From Pseudomonadota bacterium (GTDB lineage: Bacteria > Desulfobacterota > Desulfobacteria > Desulfobacterales > RPRI01), in assembly GCA_018817425.1 (NCBI GenBank), contig JAHITX010000024.1:50841-114840 (forward strand): DNA of 64,000 bases, in the 5' to 3' direction. The position numbers and the translations under genes were made by a program. Under the pieces are notes generated by a model. That model was not told the DNA's origin. It did no database searches and was given only the letters and a program-made list of their open reading frames with translations. Position 1 is the first letter of the stretch. Each line of letters starts with the position of its first letter. Positions 1-9,002 of this stretch are shown piece by piece.

Positions 1-1269
1 ATATTTGTTCATCTGATTTATAAATTCCCAAACCGACATTAAAGCCTTATGGAATGAAAAACTTTCCATATCTTTTTCATATTCTTTTAAAGCACAAGTC
101 GCATCAAATTTAAGCCCGCCTTGCATTTCCTCTTCGGTTTCGGAACTAATTTCGGGTATAACCCCCCCCAAATATTTGTGAACCATTGTGATTACTCTTG
201 AAAACAGATTTCCAATATCATTTGCAAGATCAGAGTTTATACGCGAAACCAGGGCTTCCTCATTGAAACTTGAATCAAGGCCGAAAACCATTTCTCTTAT
301 AAGAAAATATCTGAAAGCATCCAGACCATATGTGTTTTTAAGCGAAAGTGGTTCAATAACATTTCCTATGCTTTTTGACATCTTGCTCTGATCAACATTC
401 CAGTAACCGTGGACATTAAGATGCTTATATAATGGAATTCCTGCAGCTTTAAGCATTATTGGCCAGTATATTCCGTGAGGTTTTAAAATATCTTTTGCAA
501 TAATATGCTGGGCATTGGGCCAGTACTTATTAAATTGATCGCCATCTGGGTAACCCAGTGCAGTAATATAGTTAAGAAGGGCGTCAAACCAAACATAAGT
601 TACATAATTATCATCAAATGGAAGAGAAATTCCCCATTCAAGACGTGTTTTAGGACGGGAAATACAAAGATCTTCAAGGGGCTCTTTTAAAAAAGACAAA
701 ACCTCATTTTTATATCTTTCAGGTCGTATAAAATCCGGGTTTTGTTTGATATGGTCTATAAGCCAGTCCTGATATCGGCTCATTTTAAAAAAATAATTTG
801 ATTCCTTAATCGATTCCGGTTCAGTTTCATGATCAGGACATTTCCCGTTAACAAGTTCTCTTTCCGTATAAAACCGTTCGCACCCGAAACAATACAAACC
901 TTCATATTCGGAATAATAAATATCTCCCGAATCATTGATTTTCTGAAGCACCTGCTTAACGGTTTTAATATGTGAAGGGTCGGTTGTACGAATAAAATAG
1001 TTATTATTTACATTCAGTTCAGGCAGCAGATTTTTAAAAAGCCCGCTTATTTTATCTGCATATTCTTTAGGTTTTAAATCTTCCTTCTCTGCTGCACGAA
1101 CAACTTTATCGCCATGTTCGTCTGTTCCTGTGAGAAAGAAAGTATCCTTGCCCAGCATTGAATTGTATCTGCACACAACATCTGCAATAATTGAAGTATA
1201 AGCATGCCCAAGATGAGGTTTTGCATTAACGTAATAAATCGGTGTTGTAATATAAAATGTATTATTCAT
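1..1269 (-). CDS. metG: Methionyl-tRNA synthetase, 3' end outside window
   Basis: Charges tRNA-Met with methionine in the cytoplasm. The reading frame is open from the ATG at 1269 leftward to the window edge, so about 423 N-terminal residues are visible and the C-terminus is missing. The class I signatures are intact: HLGH at residues 19-22 and KMSKS at 296-300. The single zinc knuckle uses C127, C130, C144 and H147, the same positions as in the Thermus-type enzyme. The visible end lies in the anticodon-binding helical domain. The start codon overlaps the stop of the upstream ricT-like gene in an ATGA (1266-1269), so the two are translationally coupled. It is the last visible gene of a leftward HU/IHF-holB-ricT-metG operon. 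Confidence 0.97.
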   Translation of the reverse strand, partial: MNNTFYITTPIYYVNAKPHLGHAYTSIIADVVCRYNSMLGKDTFFLTGTDEHGDKVVRAAEKEDLKPKEYADKISGLFKNLLPELNVNNNYFIRTTDPSHIKTVKQVLQKINDSGDIYYSEYEGLYCFGCERFYTERELVNGKCPDHETEPESIKESNYFFKMSRYQDWLIDHIKQNPDFIRPERYKNEVLSFLKEPLEDLCISRPKTRLEWGISLPFDDNYVTYVWFDALLNYITALGYPDGDQFNKYWPNAQHIIAKDILKPHGIYWPIMLKAAGIPLYKHLNVHGYWNVDQSKMSKSIGNVIEPLSLKNTYGLDAFRYFLIREMVFGLDSSFNEEALVSRINSDLANDIGNLFSRVITMVHKYLGGVIPEISSETEEEMQGGLKFDATCALKEYEKDMESFSFHKALMSVWEFINQMNKY

Positions 1270-1997
1270 CTGGTTTCCTCATCTTTTTCAAAAACTTCTT
1301 CCGGAATCGCTTTAATGTCTTTGCTTTTCTCATTCTCGCAATTCTTATCTGTACTGGAACAATCAGCAGGCATTCCGTGTTCAAACGTCAGACAACACAT
1401 AAGCCTGCCGCACTGGCCGGATATTTTGGTTGGATTTAAGGAAAGGCTTTGATCTTTTGCCATTTTTATTGAGACAGGTCCGAATTTATCCATGAAAAGA
1501 GAGCAGCAGATTTCACGGCCGCACCTTCCTAATCCACCGCTCATCTTGGCCTGGTTCCGGATTCCGACCTGTCGCATTTCAATTCTTACTTCAAGATTCT
1601 TGACAAGCATTTTTACAAGCTGCCTGAAATCAACCCGGCCTTCAGCGGTAAAGTAAAAAGTAAGCTTGCTTGTATCAAATGAACTTTCAACCGAAAAAAG
1701 GTTCATTTTAAGATCAAGTTCTTTGATGCATTTCAAACAGAAAGCATGAGCTTTTTGTTCAATTTCCTGATTTTTGTCTTTTTGCTGGTAATCCTTTTCA
1801 TTTGTAAGGCGAATCACCTTACTAAGCTGCCTTTCCGGAGGCTTATCCAGAGTAGCAGGAGTAATCGCCACGGTTCCAAAACTCAAACCTTGTTCAGTTT
1901 CAACAATCACATGGTTTCCAATATTAAGTACAAAACCGCCGCATTCAAAGTCGTATACTTTTCCGGCAGGCTTGAATCTGATGCCTACAACTTTCAT
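1266..1997 (-). CDS. ricT: PSP1-domain protein, RicT/YaaT family
   Basis: Homologue of Bacillus RicT (YaaT), part of an Fe-S-containing complex that affects RNA maturation and phosphorelay; its role in Desulfobacterota is unproven. I place the start at the ATG at 1997 (protein begins MKVVGIRFKPAGK), because the in-frame start at 2012 adds five residues not typical of the family. The PSP1 domain fills the middle. Two cysteine clusters follow, CGREICC and CGRLMCC, matching the conserved cysteines that ligate [4Fe-4S] in RicT. The C-terminal tail is charged and low-complexity. It sits between holB and metG, a common arrangement in bacteria. Family assignment is firm; the function is inferred from Bacillus. 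Confidence 0.88.
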   Translation of the reverse strand: MKVVGIRFKPAGKVYDFECGGFVLNIGNHVIVETEQGLSFGTVAITPATLDKPPERQLSKVIRLTNEKDYQQKDKNQEIEQKAHAFCLKCIKELDLKMNLFSVESSFDTSKLTFYFTAEGRVDFRQLVKMLVKNLEVRIEMRQVGIRNQAKMSGGLGRCGREICCSLFMDKFGPVSIKMAKDQSLSLNPTKISGQCGRLMCCLTFEHGMPADCSSTDKNCENEKSKDIKAIPEEVFEKDEETR

Positions 1998-2055
1998 ATA
2001 TATAAAGTCCAAACAACAGGACTATTTCCCCCATATAAAAAAAGCAAAAACACTA

Positions 2056-3090
2056 TTATAAAGTTTGTGCAACCTGTAATAAAAGAGTTTCTGCTGTGAG
2101 TCTTAAATTTGCATTTGCCCTAATATTTTTACGTGACAATTCAATTGCATCAAGCTTTGAAAAAATATCAGCGTTTGTATGCCGGCCTGATGCATTTTGT
2201 ATTTTATCCAAAAGATCAAAAAAAATTATTTTTTCAGGATGATATTTAAAAACAATAATATCTCTGTACCATATTTTTAAAATATCAAGATATTTTAAAA
2301 ACTCTTCTTTATCTTTGGCCAGTTTTTCAGCAAAAAACATAGCTTTGCCGATTTCTTCTAAAGATAAGGATTCAATTTCATTTATTATCCAATCTCTTTT
2401 CTTCAGTTCGACAACACTTCCAATATCAAGCGCTCTCTTGAAACTTCCATTAGCCATAGCTGCGAATATGGCCGCACTATCGGGGGTTATACCATTTGCT
2501 TCAACCAGCATTTGTGCAATCCTCTTTTCAGAAACAGGATTAAATCTTATAAACTGGCATCTTGAAGCAATAGTAGGAATAACATCCGATTGTTCGGTTG
2601 CAGTCAGTATCAGAACAGTACTTTCGGGCGGTTCTTCCAGCACTTTTAAAATAGCATTTCCCGCTGCCGCATTCATTGCCTGAACATCCGATATTATAGC
2701 TACACGGATCTTTGCTTCATAAGGCTTCAGAGCAAGAATATGACACAGATCACGAACCTGGGCTATCTTGATCAAAGAACCGGAAGGTTTTATCTCGATA
2801 ATATCAGGGTGACTTTTTGACAGAATTTTCCTGCAAGATACGCAAACACCACACGGAATTTTGTTTATAAGATTTTTTAAAACGCCGTCTTCATCTAAAC
2901 ATAAATCTGGTGTGTCGACACTGTTTGCAATGCAATTGCATGCCATCGCAAATCTTATTGCAGCTGCCTGTTTCCCTACACCTTCCATACCCAGAAAAAG
3001 GAGCGCATGCGGGATGGCGCCTTTTCTGAGCAAAGTATTTAAAATGACAGAAGGTGCTTTTTGATCAGCAATAAATTCAAGATCAGGCAC
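2056..3090 (-). CDS. holB: DNA polymerase III delta' subunit
   Basis: Clamp-loader subunit of the replicative polymerase. The 344-residue protein has a Walker-A-like GMEGVGKQ near residue 35, a zinc-binding module (CGVCVSCRK preceded by more cysteines), and the conserved LKVLEEPPE and ASRCQFIRF segments of the AAA+ clamp-loader fold. The start is GTG at 3090. It shares one base with the TAG stop of the upstream HU/IHF gene, so the two are tightly coupled. In many bacteria tmk lies directly upstream of holB; here tmk is instead in the rightward operon at 8382, so the usual pair is split. Confidence 0.93.
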   Translation of the reverse strand: MPDLEFIADQKAPSVILNTLLRKGAIPHALLFLGMEGVGKQAAAIRFAMACNCIANSVDTPDLCLDEDGVLKNLINKIPCGVCVSCRKILSKSHPDIIEIKPSGSLIKIAQVRDLCHILALKPYEAKIRVAIISDVQAMNAAAGNAILKVLEEPPESTVLILTATEQSDVIPTIASRCQFIRFNPVSEKRIAQMLVEANGITPDSAAIFAAMANGSFKRALDIGSVVELKKRDWIINEIESLSLEEIGKAMFFAEKLAKDKEEFLKYLDILKIWYRDIIVFKYHPEKIIFFDLLDKIQNASGRHTNADIFSKLDAIELSRKNIRANANLRLTAETLLLQVAQTL

Positions 3091-3368
3091 TATTTAACAT
3101 CTACCCGTTCCTTCAACTCTTTCCCTGATTTAAAAAATGGAAGCTTTTTAGGCTTTATAACAACCTTTTCGCCGGTCTTGGGGTTTCTGCCTGCATAGCT
3201 TTTGTAATTTTTTACATAAAAACTGCATAAACCCCTGATTTCAATACGGTCTCCCTTGGCCATGGCATCTGCCATCGAATCAAAAAATATTTGAACAACC
3301 CTTGCTGCTTCTGCTTTTGAAATGTTTGCTTTATCCTTGATGGCCGAAATTAACTCCAGTTTATTCAT
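3090..3368 (-). CDS. HU/IHF-family DNA-binding protein
   Basis: Small (92 residue) histone-like DNA-bending protein. It has the family's helical N-terminus and the beta-arm segment GRNPKTGEKVVIKPKKLPFF, followed by FKSGKELKERVD. This C-terminal signature is closer to the IHF beta subunit than to HU, so ihfB is a reasonable guess, but the genome would have to be checked for an alpha partner. A good ribosome-binding site (ggaggg, 3371-3376 read on the minus strand) precedes the ATG. It is the first gene of the leftward operon with holB, ricT and metG. Confidence 0.93.
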   Translation of the reverse strand: MNKLELISAIKDKANISKAEAARVVQIFFDSMADAMAKGDRIEIRGLCSFYVKNYKSYAGRNPKTGEKVVIKPKKLPFFKSGKELKERVDVK

Positions 3369-3457
3369 ATTCCCTCCTTGAAAAATATCTTAAAGCATAT
3401 ACCAATGTTTTATACTTTAATTATATGTTTATAATAAGTCAAGCACTTATGATAATT

Positions 3458-3970
3458 TTATGTCAAAATCTCAACATCCTCTTCATCTACCTCCACAGAA
3501 GCAAACTGCCCAAGTGCTTCAATATTGACCACCACACGCCCTATTTTCCCATGCCTGTCAAAGGTTCCGGTAACACCTTCAAAAGGACCTCTTATTACAA
3601 ATACTTTATCTCCTTTTTGAAGTTTTGTTCCTGTAAGTATTTTTCCATCTTCGGCTGTCATTATTTTTAACGATTCAATTGTTGCATCAGGAACCGAAAC
3701 CGGACCACTGCGGCTTCCGATCATCCGTACTACCCCAACAGTTTTGACGATTTCAATTTGACTTTCCGGACTAAGGTTGGATTTTACAAAAAGATACCCG
3801 GGGAAAAGCGGTATTTTTATCATAGCTTTTCTGTCAACCCTGCGGCTCCTCACCAGAATTTTGGGCAAAAAAGAATCCACAGATTTTTTTGTTAGCCCTT
3901 CAAGGACTACGTTTTCGAACCTGCTTTTGGTATGAATAACATACCATGATGGTTTTAATATTATTGTCAT
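3458..3970 (-). CDS. NusG paralogue (UpxY/RfaH-like antiterminator)
   Basis: A 170-residue NusG-type elongation factor. The N-terminal NGN domain starts WYVIHTKSRFEN and includes the loop segment PLFPGYLFVK. A C-terminal KOW domain contains KGDKVFVIRGPFEGVTGTF. The WYVIHTKSRFEN start and isolation from rplK/rplA suggest a specialised paralogue of the RfaH/UpxY type rather than housekeeping NusG. Such factors usually boost expression of long envelope-polysaccharide operons. Its ATG at 3970 directly follows the TAA of lptD (3971-3973), so it is cotranscribed with the LPS export gene. The target operon is unknown. Confidence 0.85.
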   Translation of the reverse strand: MTIILKPSWYVIHTKSRFENVVLEGLTKKSVDSFLPKILVRSRRVDRKAMIKIPLFPGYLFVKSNLSPESQIEIVKTVGVVRMIGSRSGPVSVPDATIESLKIMTAEDGKILTGTKLQKGDKVFVIRGPFEGVTGTFDRHGKIGRVVVNIEALGQFASVEVDEEDVEILT

Positions 3971-6232
3971 TTATCCGCCCATACCACCCAGACCAGTAAA
4001 ATTGATCAAAAAAGAAAATCTCTGGTCATCTTCCTCATCAGTATAAAGAAAATCAAGCGACCAGCATTGGGCAGTATAAAGAAATCCCAGAGAGGTTCTT
4101 ATCCTGTTGCTTTCGCGTATATCCCTCTCATCTTCGGCTTTAAACAAAAGACCTTCAAAGATTTTTATATTAAAAGTTGAAAATATTGATTCCACAAAAT
4201 CCCTCTGAAATCTGTATTCCCAGCCAATCGAATCTCCGCGATAATCTGATAATGATCCGGAAATGTTCCGGTCAACAAAATTACTGTCATAAGGAGACCA
4301 TTTGGCATCTGCCGATAACGATAAATATTTTACCGGAGTATATTTTACTTCTCCATATATGGGAGAAAAAGGCCTTTTGTTTTTTGGGTTTGCCCAATTA
4401 ACCGGATCATCTTCTTTTTCTTCATTAATATTATAGCTTTGCTCAAATTTTATCCTCAAAAATTCATTATACCCATAAGAAGGATTTTCAGCTTTTTTTT
4501 CGCCTGATTTTCCGAATTTATTTATTTGAGTTTTTGAGGTAAATGCGTTTAATAAAGAATAGGTTATAAGATTCTTTTTCACAATTCGGTCTATGCTGTC
4601 AAAATTTGGATATCCGACCTGTTCTTTATCCGGAATATACTCATAAATAATCTGGGGCCTAATGGAATGCTTAATGCTGTCCACAAATTCTGTGTCAATT
4701 TTAAGAACTCTGAATACCTCTGTGGAAAGATCAAGTTTGACATCATAAATTTCTCTGTCATATGTATCTTTATTTATTGTGTTATCACCCTGATCTATAT
4801 ACCACGTTGTCTGCCTTAACCCTATTGACGGCTCAAATGAAAAATAGTTGTTATATCTATATGGCAGATAGAATCTCGGGTATAAATCTATGCGTTGGCC
4901 CGTTACGCCGTCTAGTCTGTAAAAATTGGTATATTCGGAATCAAGATCGGCATACAAAGGTGTTTCCATAAATTGCTGTTTTGATCCGTTAAACTCTATA
5001 AAAGGCAGCTTTTGCAAAGTATCGTCAGGATCATCCCCTCTGCGGTTAACAACATTATCATACCAGCGGGCTTCTGCATTTAGCGAAAAGGAAGACCAGT
5101 TTTTAGAAAAATTCAGACTGTTTACTCTAATAGGATCATCGTAATTATCTATCTCTCTTCCAAAATCTCTATTAAAATATCTTTCCGTCGAGCTGAAACC
5201 ATTGGGGCCATCTTTAAATTCATTAAGATAATCCTGATCGCTTACAATATCTAAATCCAGTTTTGCATTAAAACCGTAAGGCATCGCCTGGTCAGTTTTC
5301 ATTCTGAACCAGTACCTGTCGGAATTGGGTCGCGAATATGTATCACCGGTATATCCCCATTGCTCACTTGCTTTAGTACCGTCATCCACCTTTTTGTCAT
5401 CAAGGAAATCATACATTATGGTTCCCTTTGATTCAGGGCTTAAAACATAACGGTATTCAGCCCCTAGTTGTTCACCCCGCTGGCTCATATGGTGCAAATA
5501 AAAAGTTGCATCAGTATTTTCATTTATGGCCCAAAAATAAGGTTGATTATATTCTATACCTTTGCGTTCGGACTGAGCTGCCTCAGGAGCAAGAAGGCCT
5601 GACTGCCGCTTATTTTTTGCAGGAAAGACAGCAAAAGGCACATAAACAACCGGCATTTTTTTTGTCCAGAATGTCGCGTGATTTATATAACCATATCCTT
5701 CCACAGTAATTTTAAGTTTTTTACCTGTTATTTTCCATGCAGGAACATCACCATCACAGGTTGAAACTGTTGCTTTTTCGGCTGTATAGGTATTTTCACC
5801 TGTTTTCTTAATATTATCTCCACTTATATGATAGTTATTTTCTTTCAAAAATACGTTTCCATCATAAATTACTCCGGTTTCAGACTTTAAATCCACATCA
5901 ATGGCGGAACCCCTGATAACGTCCTGACCCAGATTCATAACTACATTTCTCTTTGCATATGCCGTTGATGTTGTACGATTAAAACGAATAAAATCAGCGG
6001 AAATCTTTTTGCCTGTTTTGAAAACAATTACATTTCCGGAGGCGGTATATACTTCAGCATTACGGTCATAATAAATTTCATCGGCAGTGATATTCCATGG
6101 CTCATTAGGATTATCATTTTTAAAAGGATCGCTAAATGAATCCAATGCAAAAACTCTTGTAGATATTATTAAAAGGAAAGCAACTACAAATAACAGAATA
6201 TATGAATAGCGAATATTATATTTTTTCAGCAC
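3971..6232 (-). CDS. lptD: LPS-assembly outer-membrane protein LptD
   Basis: Outer-membrane barrel that inserts LPS into the outer leaflet. The 753-residue protein begins with a signal peptide (a hydrophobic stretch to about residue 29, ending RVFA). An OstA/LptA-like periplasmic domain follows (about 45-160: EPWNITADEIYYDRNAEVY, then YTASGNVIVF). The rest is a long beta-barrel domain rich in aromatic and acidic alternation, ending NFTGLGGMGG. The length is normal for LptD. It shows that the organism has an LPS-bearing Gram-negative envelope, in line with kdsB at 32711. It heads a two-gene leftward operon with the NusG paralogue and is divergent from surE. Confidence 0.93.
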   Translation of the reverse strand: MLKKYNIRYSYILLFVVAFLLIISTRVFALDSFSDPFKNDNPNEPWNITADEIYYDRNAEVYTASGNVIVFKTGKKISADFIRFNRTTSTAYAKRNVVMNLGQDVIRGSAIDVDLKSETGVIYDGNVFLKENNYHISGDNIKKTGENTYTAEKATVSTCDGDVPAWKITGKKLKITVEGYGYINHATFWTKKMPVVYVPFAVFPAKNKRQSGLLAPEAAQSERKGIEYNQPYFWAINENTDATFYLHHMSQRGEQLGAEYRYVLSPESKGTIMYDFLDDKKVDDGTKASEQWGYTGDTYSRPNSDRYWFRMKTDQAMPYGFNAKLDLDIVSDQDYLNEFKDGPNGFSSTERYFNRDFGREIDNYDDPIRVNSLNFSKNWSSFSLNAEARWYDNVVNRRGDDPDDTLQKLPFIEFNGSKQQFMETPLYADLDSEYTNFYRLDGVTGQRIDLYPRFYLPYRYNNYFSFEPSIGLRQTTWYIDQGDNTINKDTYDREIYDVKLDLSTEVFRVLKIDTEFVDSIKHSIRPQIIYEYIPDKEQVGYPNFDSIDRIVKKNLITYSLLNAFTSKTQINKFGKSGEKKAENPSYGYNEFLRIKFEQSYNINEEKEDDPVNWANPKNKRPFSPIYGEVKYTPVKYLSLSADAKWSPYDSNFVDRNISGSLSDYRGDSIGWEYRFQRDFVESIFSTFNIKIFEGLLFKAEDERDIRESNRIRTSLGFLYTAQCWSLDFLYTDEEDDQRFSFLINFTGLGGMGG

Positions 6233-6561
6233 AATTTCCGATCCGTTTATTGTGTATATAAGAAATCTTTCCTTTATTACATGTAATAATACTTAAATGC
6301 GAATCATTAATTTTAATTAACCAGTATCTGCGTGAAAGTTCAGCCAGTTTGAGACAAATAATGGCCGATAGAATATAAGAGGGGTTTATAAAAAGCAAGA
6401 GACAGTTTATAAAAAATAGTTTCTTTCAAAAAGATTAAAATTGGTCTAATATAAAAAGCTGGATTTACTGAAAGTGGATTTTTGGTTTTTTGATCTTCAA
6501 ATCTTTTTTGCCAACCGGGCAATGATATAAAACAAAATAATAAATTCAGGTTTAAATACAT
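6233..6561. promoter_or_regulatory. Divergent intergenic region lptD/surE
   Basis: A 329-bp very A+T-rich gap between the starts of lptD (leftward) and surE (rightward), so it must hold both promoters. Short reading frames here have no recognisable homology and I treat them as non-coding. No clear terminator or riboswitch is seen. surE has a weak cagg ribosome-binding site about ten bases before its ATG. Confidence 0.4.
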
Positions 6562-7317
6562 ATGAACGTGCTTATAACCAATGATGATGGCATTTATGCC
6601 GAAGGTCTTGCGGCATTATATAAAACATTTATAAAGTCTCACTCTGTAACAGTGGTTGCTCCTGAACGTGAGAGAAGCGCAGTAAGTCACAGCATTACTC
6701 TTCATAAACCTCTTCGCGCAAGCAGATTCAGTCTGGAAGGCGGGCTCTCCGGTTATGCCGTAAACGGTACGCCGGCAGATTGCGTCAAGCTGGGAATTCT
6801 TGAAATACTTGGCTCTAAACCGGATATAGTTATATCCGGTATAAATCCGGGTGCAAATATAGGCATTAACCTGAATTATTCGGGAACTGTTTCGGCGGCT
6901 AAAGAGGCTGCTTTATGTGGTATTAGCGCTATTGCAGTATCTATACAGGGATATTCTTCAACGCATCTGGATAATGCCGCCATTTTTGCTGAAAAACTTG
7001 CAAGAAAAGTTGTCGAAAAACAACTGCCTCAAGGAACCTTTCTCAATGTTAATTTGCCGGATATGCCTTTTGCAAAAACAGCCGGAATAAAAATCAGCAC
7101 GCAGGACCTATCGGTTTTTTCAGAGTTTTTCGAAAAAAGAATTGATCCCAGAAACCGCACATATTTTTGGCAGGGAGTCAGCTCAAATCATTCGGGATAT
7201 AACCCCGATAGTGATGGAGAGGCACTTTCCGGTAATTATATATCAATAACTCCGATAAAATGTGATATGACGGATTATAATATGATAGAAGATATCAAGA
7301 AATGGGACATGGATTAA
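6562..7317 (+). CDS. surE: 5'/3'-nucleotidase SurE
   Basis: Metal-dependent nucleotidase that dephosphorylates nucleoside monophosphates and is linked to survival under stress. The 251-residue length is typical. The metal site begins with the N-terminal LITNDDG (N7, D8, D9). The conserved PERERSAVSHSITL and SGINPGANIG segments, which complete the active site, are present. It is the first gene of a rightward run (surE, HD nuclease, tmk, cysteine synthase/CysRS fusion). Confidence 0.96.
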   Translation: MNVLITNDDGIYAEGLAALYKTFIKSHSVTVVAPERERSAVSHSITLHKPLRASRFSLEGGLSGYAVNGTPADCVKLGILEILGSKPDIVISGINPGANIGINLNYSGTVSAAKEAALCGISAIAVSIQGYSSTHLDNAAIFAEKLARKVVEKQLPQGTFLNVNLPDMPFAKTAGIKISTQDLSVFSEFFEKRIDPRNRTYFWQGVSSNHSGYNPDSDGEALSGNYISITPIKCDMTDYNMIEDIKKWDMD

Positions 7318-7372
7318 TAAGTAAATTGCAAATTTTGCTGTTCGAAATACTATCTTATAAATGGTGGAAAAT

Positions 7373-8353
7373 ATGAAAAAACAATATGCCGGATCTGTAA
7401 GGGCAGGAGAATTAGTAAATGATATTTTTGTTTTGTCTGAAAAAAATATTTCACAAAAAAAAGATGGGAGCGATTATATTAATGTGCTTCTTTCAGACAA
7501 AACAGGAAAGCTTAAGGGCGTTGCATGGGATAATGTGGATAAAATATCAGCAGACAAAAATCCGGGTGATTTTGTTCATGTTAAGGGAAGCATATCGGAA
7601 TACAAAGGGGCTTTGCAGATTGTAATAAAAGATATGGAAAATATATCTTCGGATTCAATTGAGCCCTCCGATTTTCTTCCTTCAACAAAGCAAAATATCG
7701 ATTTAATGTTTGAACGTTTGCTAAAGCTTTCCGGCTCAATAGAAGAGAAAAACTTAAAAGCGCTTTTGGACGCATTCTGGGCTGACAACAAGTTTGTCGA
7801 AAACTTTAAAATAGCTCCTGCTGCAAAAAAAATGCATCATGCATATTCAGGCGGCCTGTTAGAACATACGCTTTCAATGGCTCTTTTAGCAGACAAAATC
7901 GCAGGTCATTATATTGGAATAGACAGAGATCTTCTTATTGTGGGCACAATTCTTCATGATATCGGAAAAATCAGGGAATTTGTTTATAAATACAGTATTG
8001 ATTATTCGGATGAAGGCAGGCTTTTAAGCCATATAGTAATAGGAATTGGTATGCTTGATGAGAAAATCAAAACCATTAAAGAGTTTCCTGAGACTCTTGC
8101 AGTACTGTTAAGACACATGATAGTAAGTCATCATGGCACAAGAGAATTCGGTTCTCCTGAACCGCCAAAAACAATTGATGCGGTTTTGCTTAATTATATC
8201 GATGAAATTGATTCAAAGATAAGCGGTATACGTGACTATATTTCTTCAGATGATGCCGGAGGAAACTGGACATCCTATCACAGGCTGCTTGGGCGCCATT
8301 TTTATACGGCAAATAACAACATGCAAAACAAAGAAGATGAAATTAGCGAATGA
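7373..8353 (+). CDS. YhaM-like OB-fold/HD-domain 3'-5' exoribonuclease
   Basis: Resembles Bacillus YhaM, a 3'-5' exonuclease. The N-terminal OB-fold (about residues 5-95) is nucleic-acid binding and contains GKLKGVAWDN. The HD phosphohydrolase domain (about 150-290) shows HHAYSGGLLEHTL, the metal-binding LHDIGK and LRHMIVSHHG. I prefer the ATG at 7373 to the one at 7361, because ggtgg (7363-7367) is well placed as its ribosome-binding site. It lies 43 bp after surE and 28 bp before tmk. The substrate here is inferred from the family. Confidence 0.85.
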   Translation: MKKQYAGSVRAGELVNDIFVLSEKNISQKKDGSDYINVLLSDKTGKLKGVAWDNVDKISADKNPGDFVHVKGSISEYKGALQIVIKDMENISSDSIEPSDFLPSTKQNIDLMFERLLKLSGSIEEKNLKALLDAFWADNKFVENFKIAPAAKKMHHAYSGGLLEHTLSMALLADKIAGHYIGIDRDLLIVGTILHDIGKIREFVYKYSIDYSDEGRLLSHIVIGIGMLDEKIKTIKEFPETLAVLLRHMIVSHHGTREFGSPEPPKTIDAVLLNYIDEIDSKISGIRDYISSDDAGGNWTSYHRLLGRHFYTANNNMQNKEDEISE

Positions 8354-8381
8354 ACCAGCTTAATTTAACAAGGTATAAATA

Positions 8382-9002
8382 ATGTTTATTACGTTTGAAG
8401 GTATCGAAGGCTCAGGGAAAACAACTCAGATACGGCATGTCATGGAATTTTTAGAAAAATCAGGAAAGGCTTGCGTAATGACCCGCGAACCGGGGGGTAC
8501 AATTACAGGGCAAAAAATCCGTTCTATTTTGCTTGACCCTGAAAATAACGGGATGGATCATTCGACTGAGCTCCTGTTATATCTGGCTGATAGGGCTGAA
8601 CACGCGAATAAAATTATAAATCCTGCTTTATCGGCAGGTAAAACAGTTTTATGCGACAGATATTATGATGCAACTAAGGCCTATCAGGGTTATGCACGCG
8701 GATTGGATATGGATTTGCTGGATAAATTGCATAAACTGATAATACATGATTTAAAGCCGGATATAACAATTCTGCTCGATCTTGACCCCAAAACCGGGCT
8801 TTCACGGGCATGGAAGCAGATAAATGAAGGGGAAAGGACTGAATTTGAAACAAGATTTGAAAAAGAAACTCTTGATTTTCATGATAAAGTCAGAAAAGGC
8901 TATCTTGAGCTTGCGCGCATTGAGCCTAAACGTTTTATAATTGTAGATGCCACAAAAGATGAAAACCAGGTTAAAAAAGATATAATAAAGGCACTTTCTT
9001 GA
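8382..9002 (+). CDS. tmk: Thymidylate kinase
   Basis: Phosphorylates dTMP to dTDP. The 206-residue protein has the P-loop GIEGSGKTT (residues 7-15), the TREPGGT substrate loop and the CDRYYDATKAYQGYARG motif that binds dTMP. The DLDPKTGLSRA segment precedes the LID region. The stop overlaps the start of the next gene (ATGA-type, 8999-9002), indicating coupling to the cysteine synthase fusion. Confidence 0.96.
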   Translation: MFITFEGIEGSGKTTQIRHVMEFLEKSGKACVMTREPGGTITGQKIRSILLDPENNGMDHSTELLLYLADRAEHANKIINPALSAGKTVLCDRYYDATKAYQGYARGLDMDLLDKLHKLIIHDLKPDITILLDLDPKTGLSRAWKQINEGERTEFETRFEKETLDFHDKVRKGYLELARIEPKRFIIVDATKDENQVKKDIIKALS

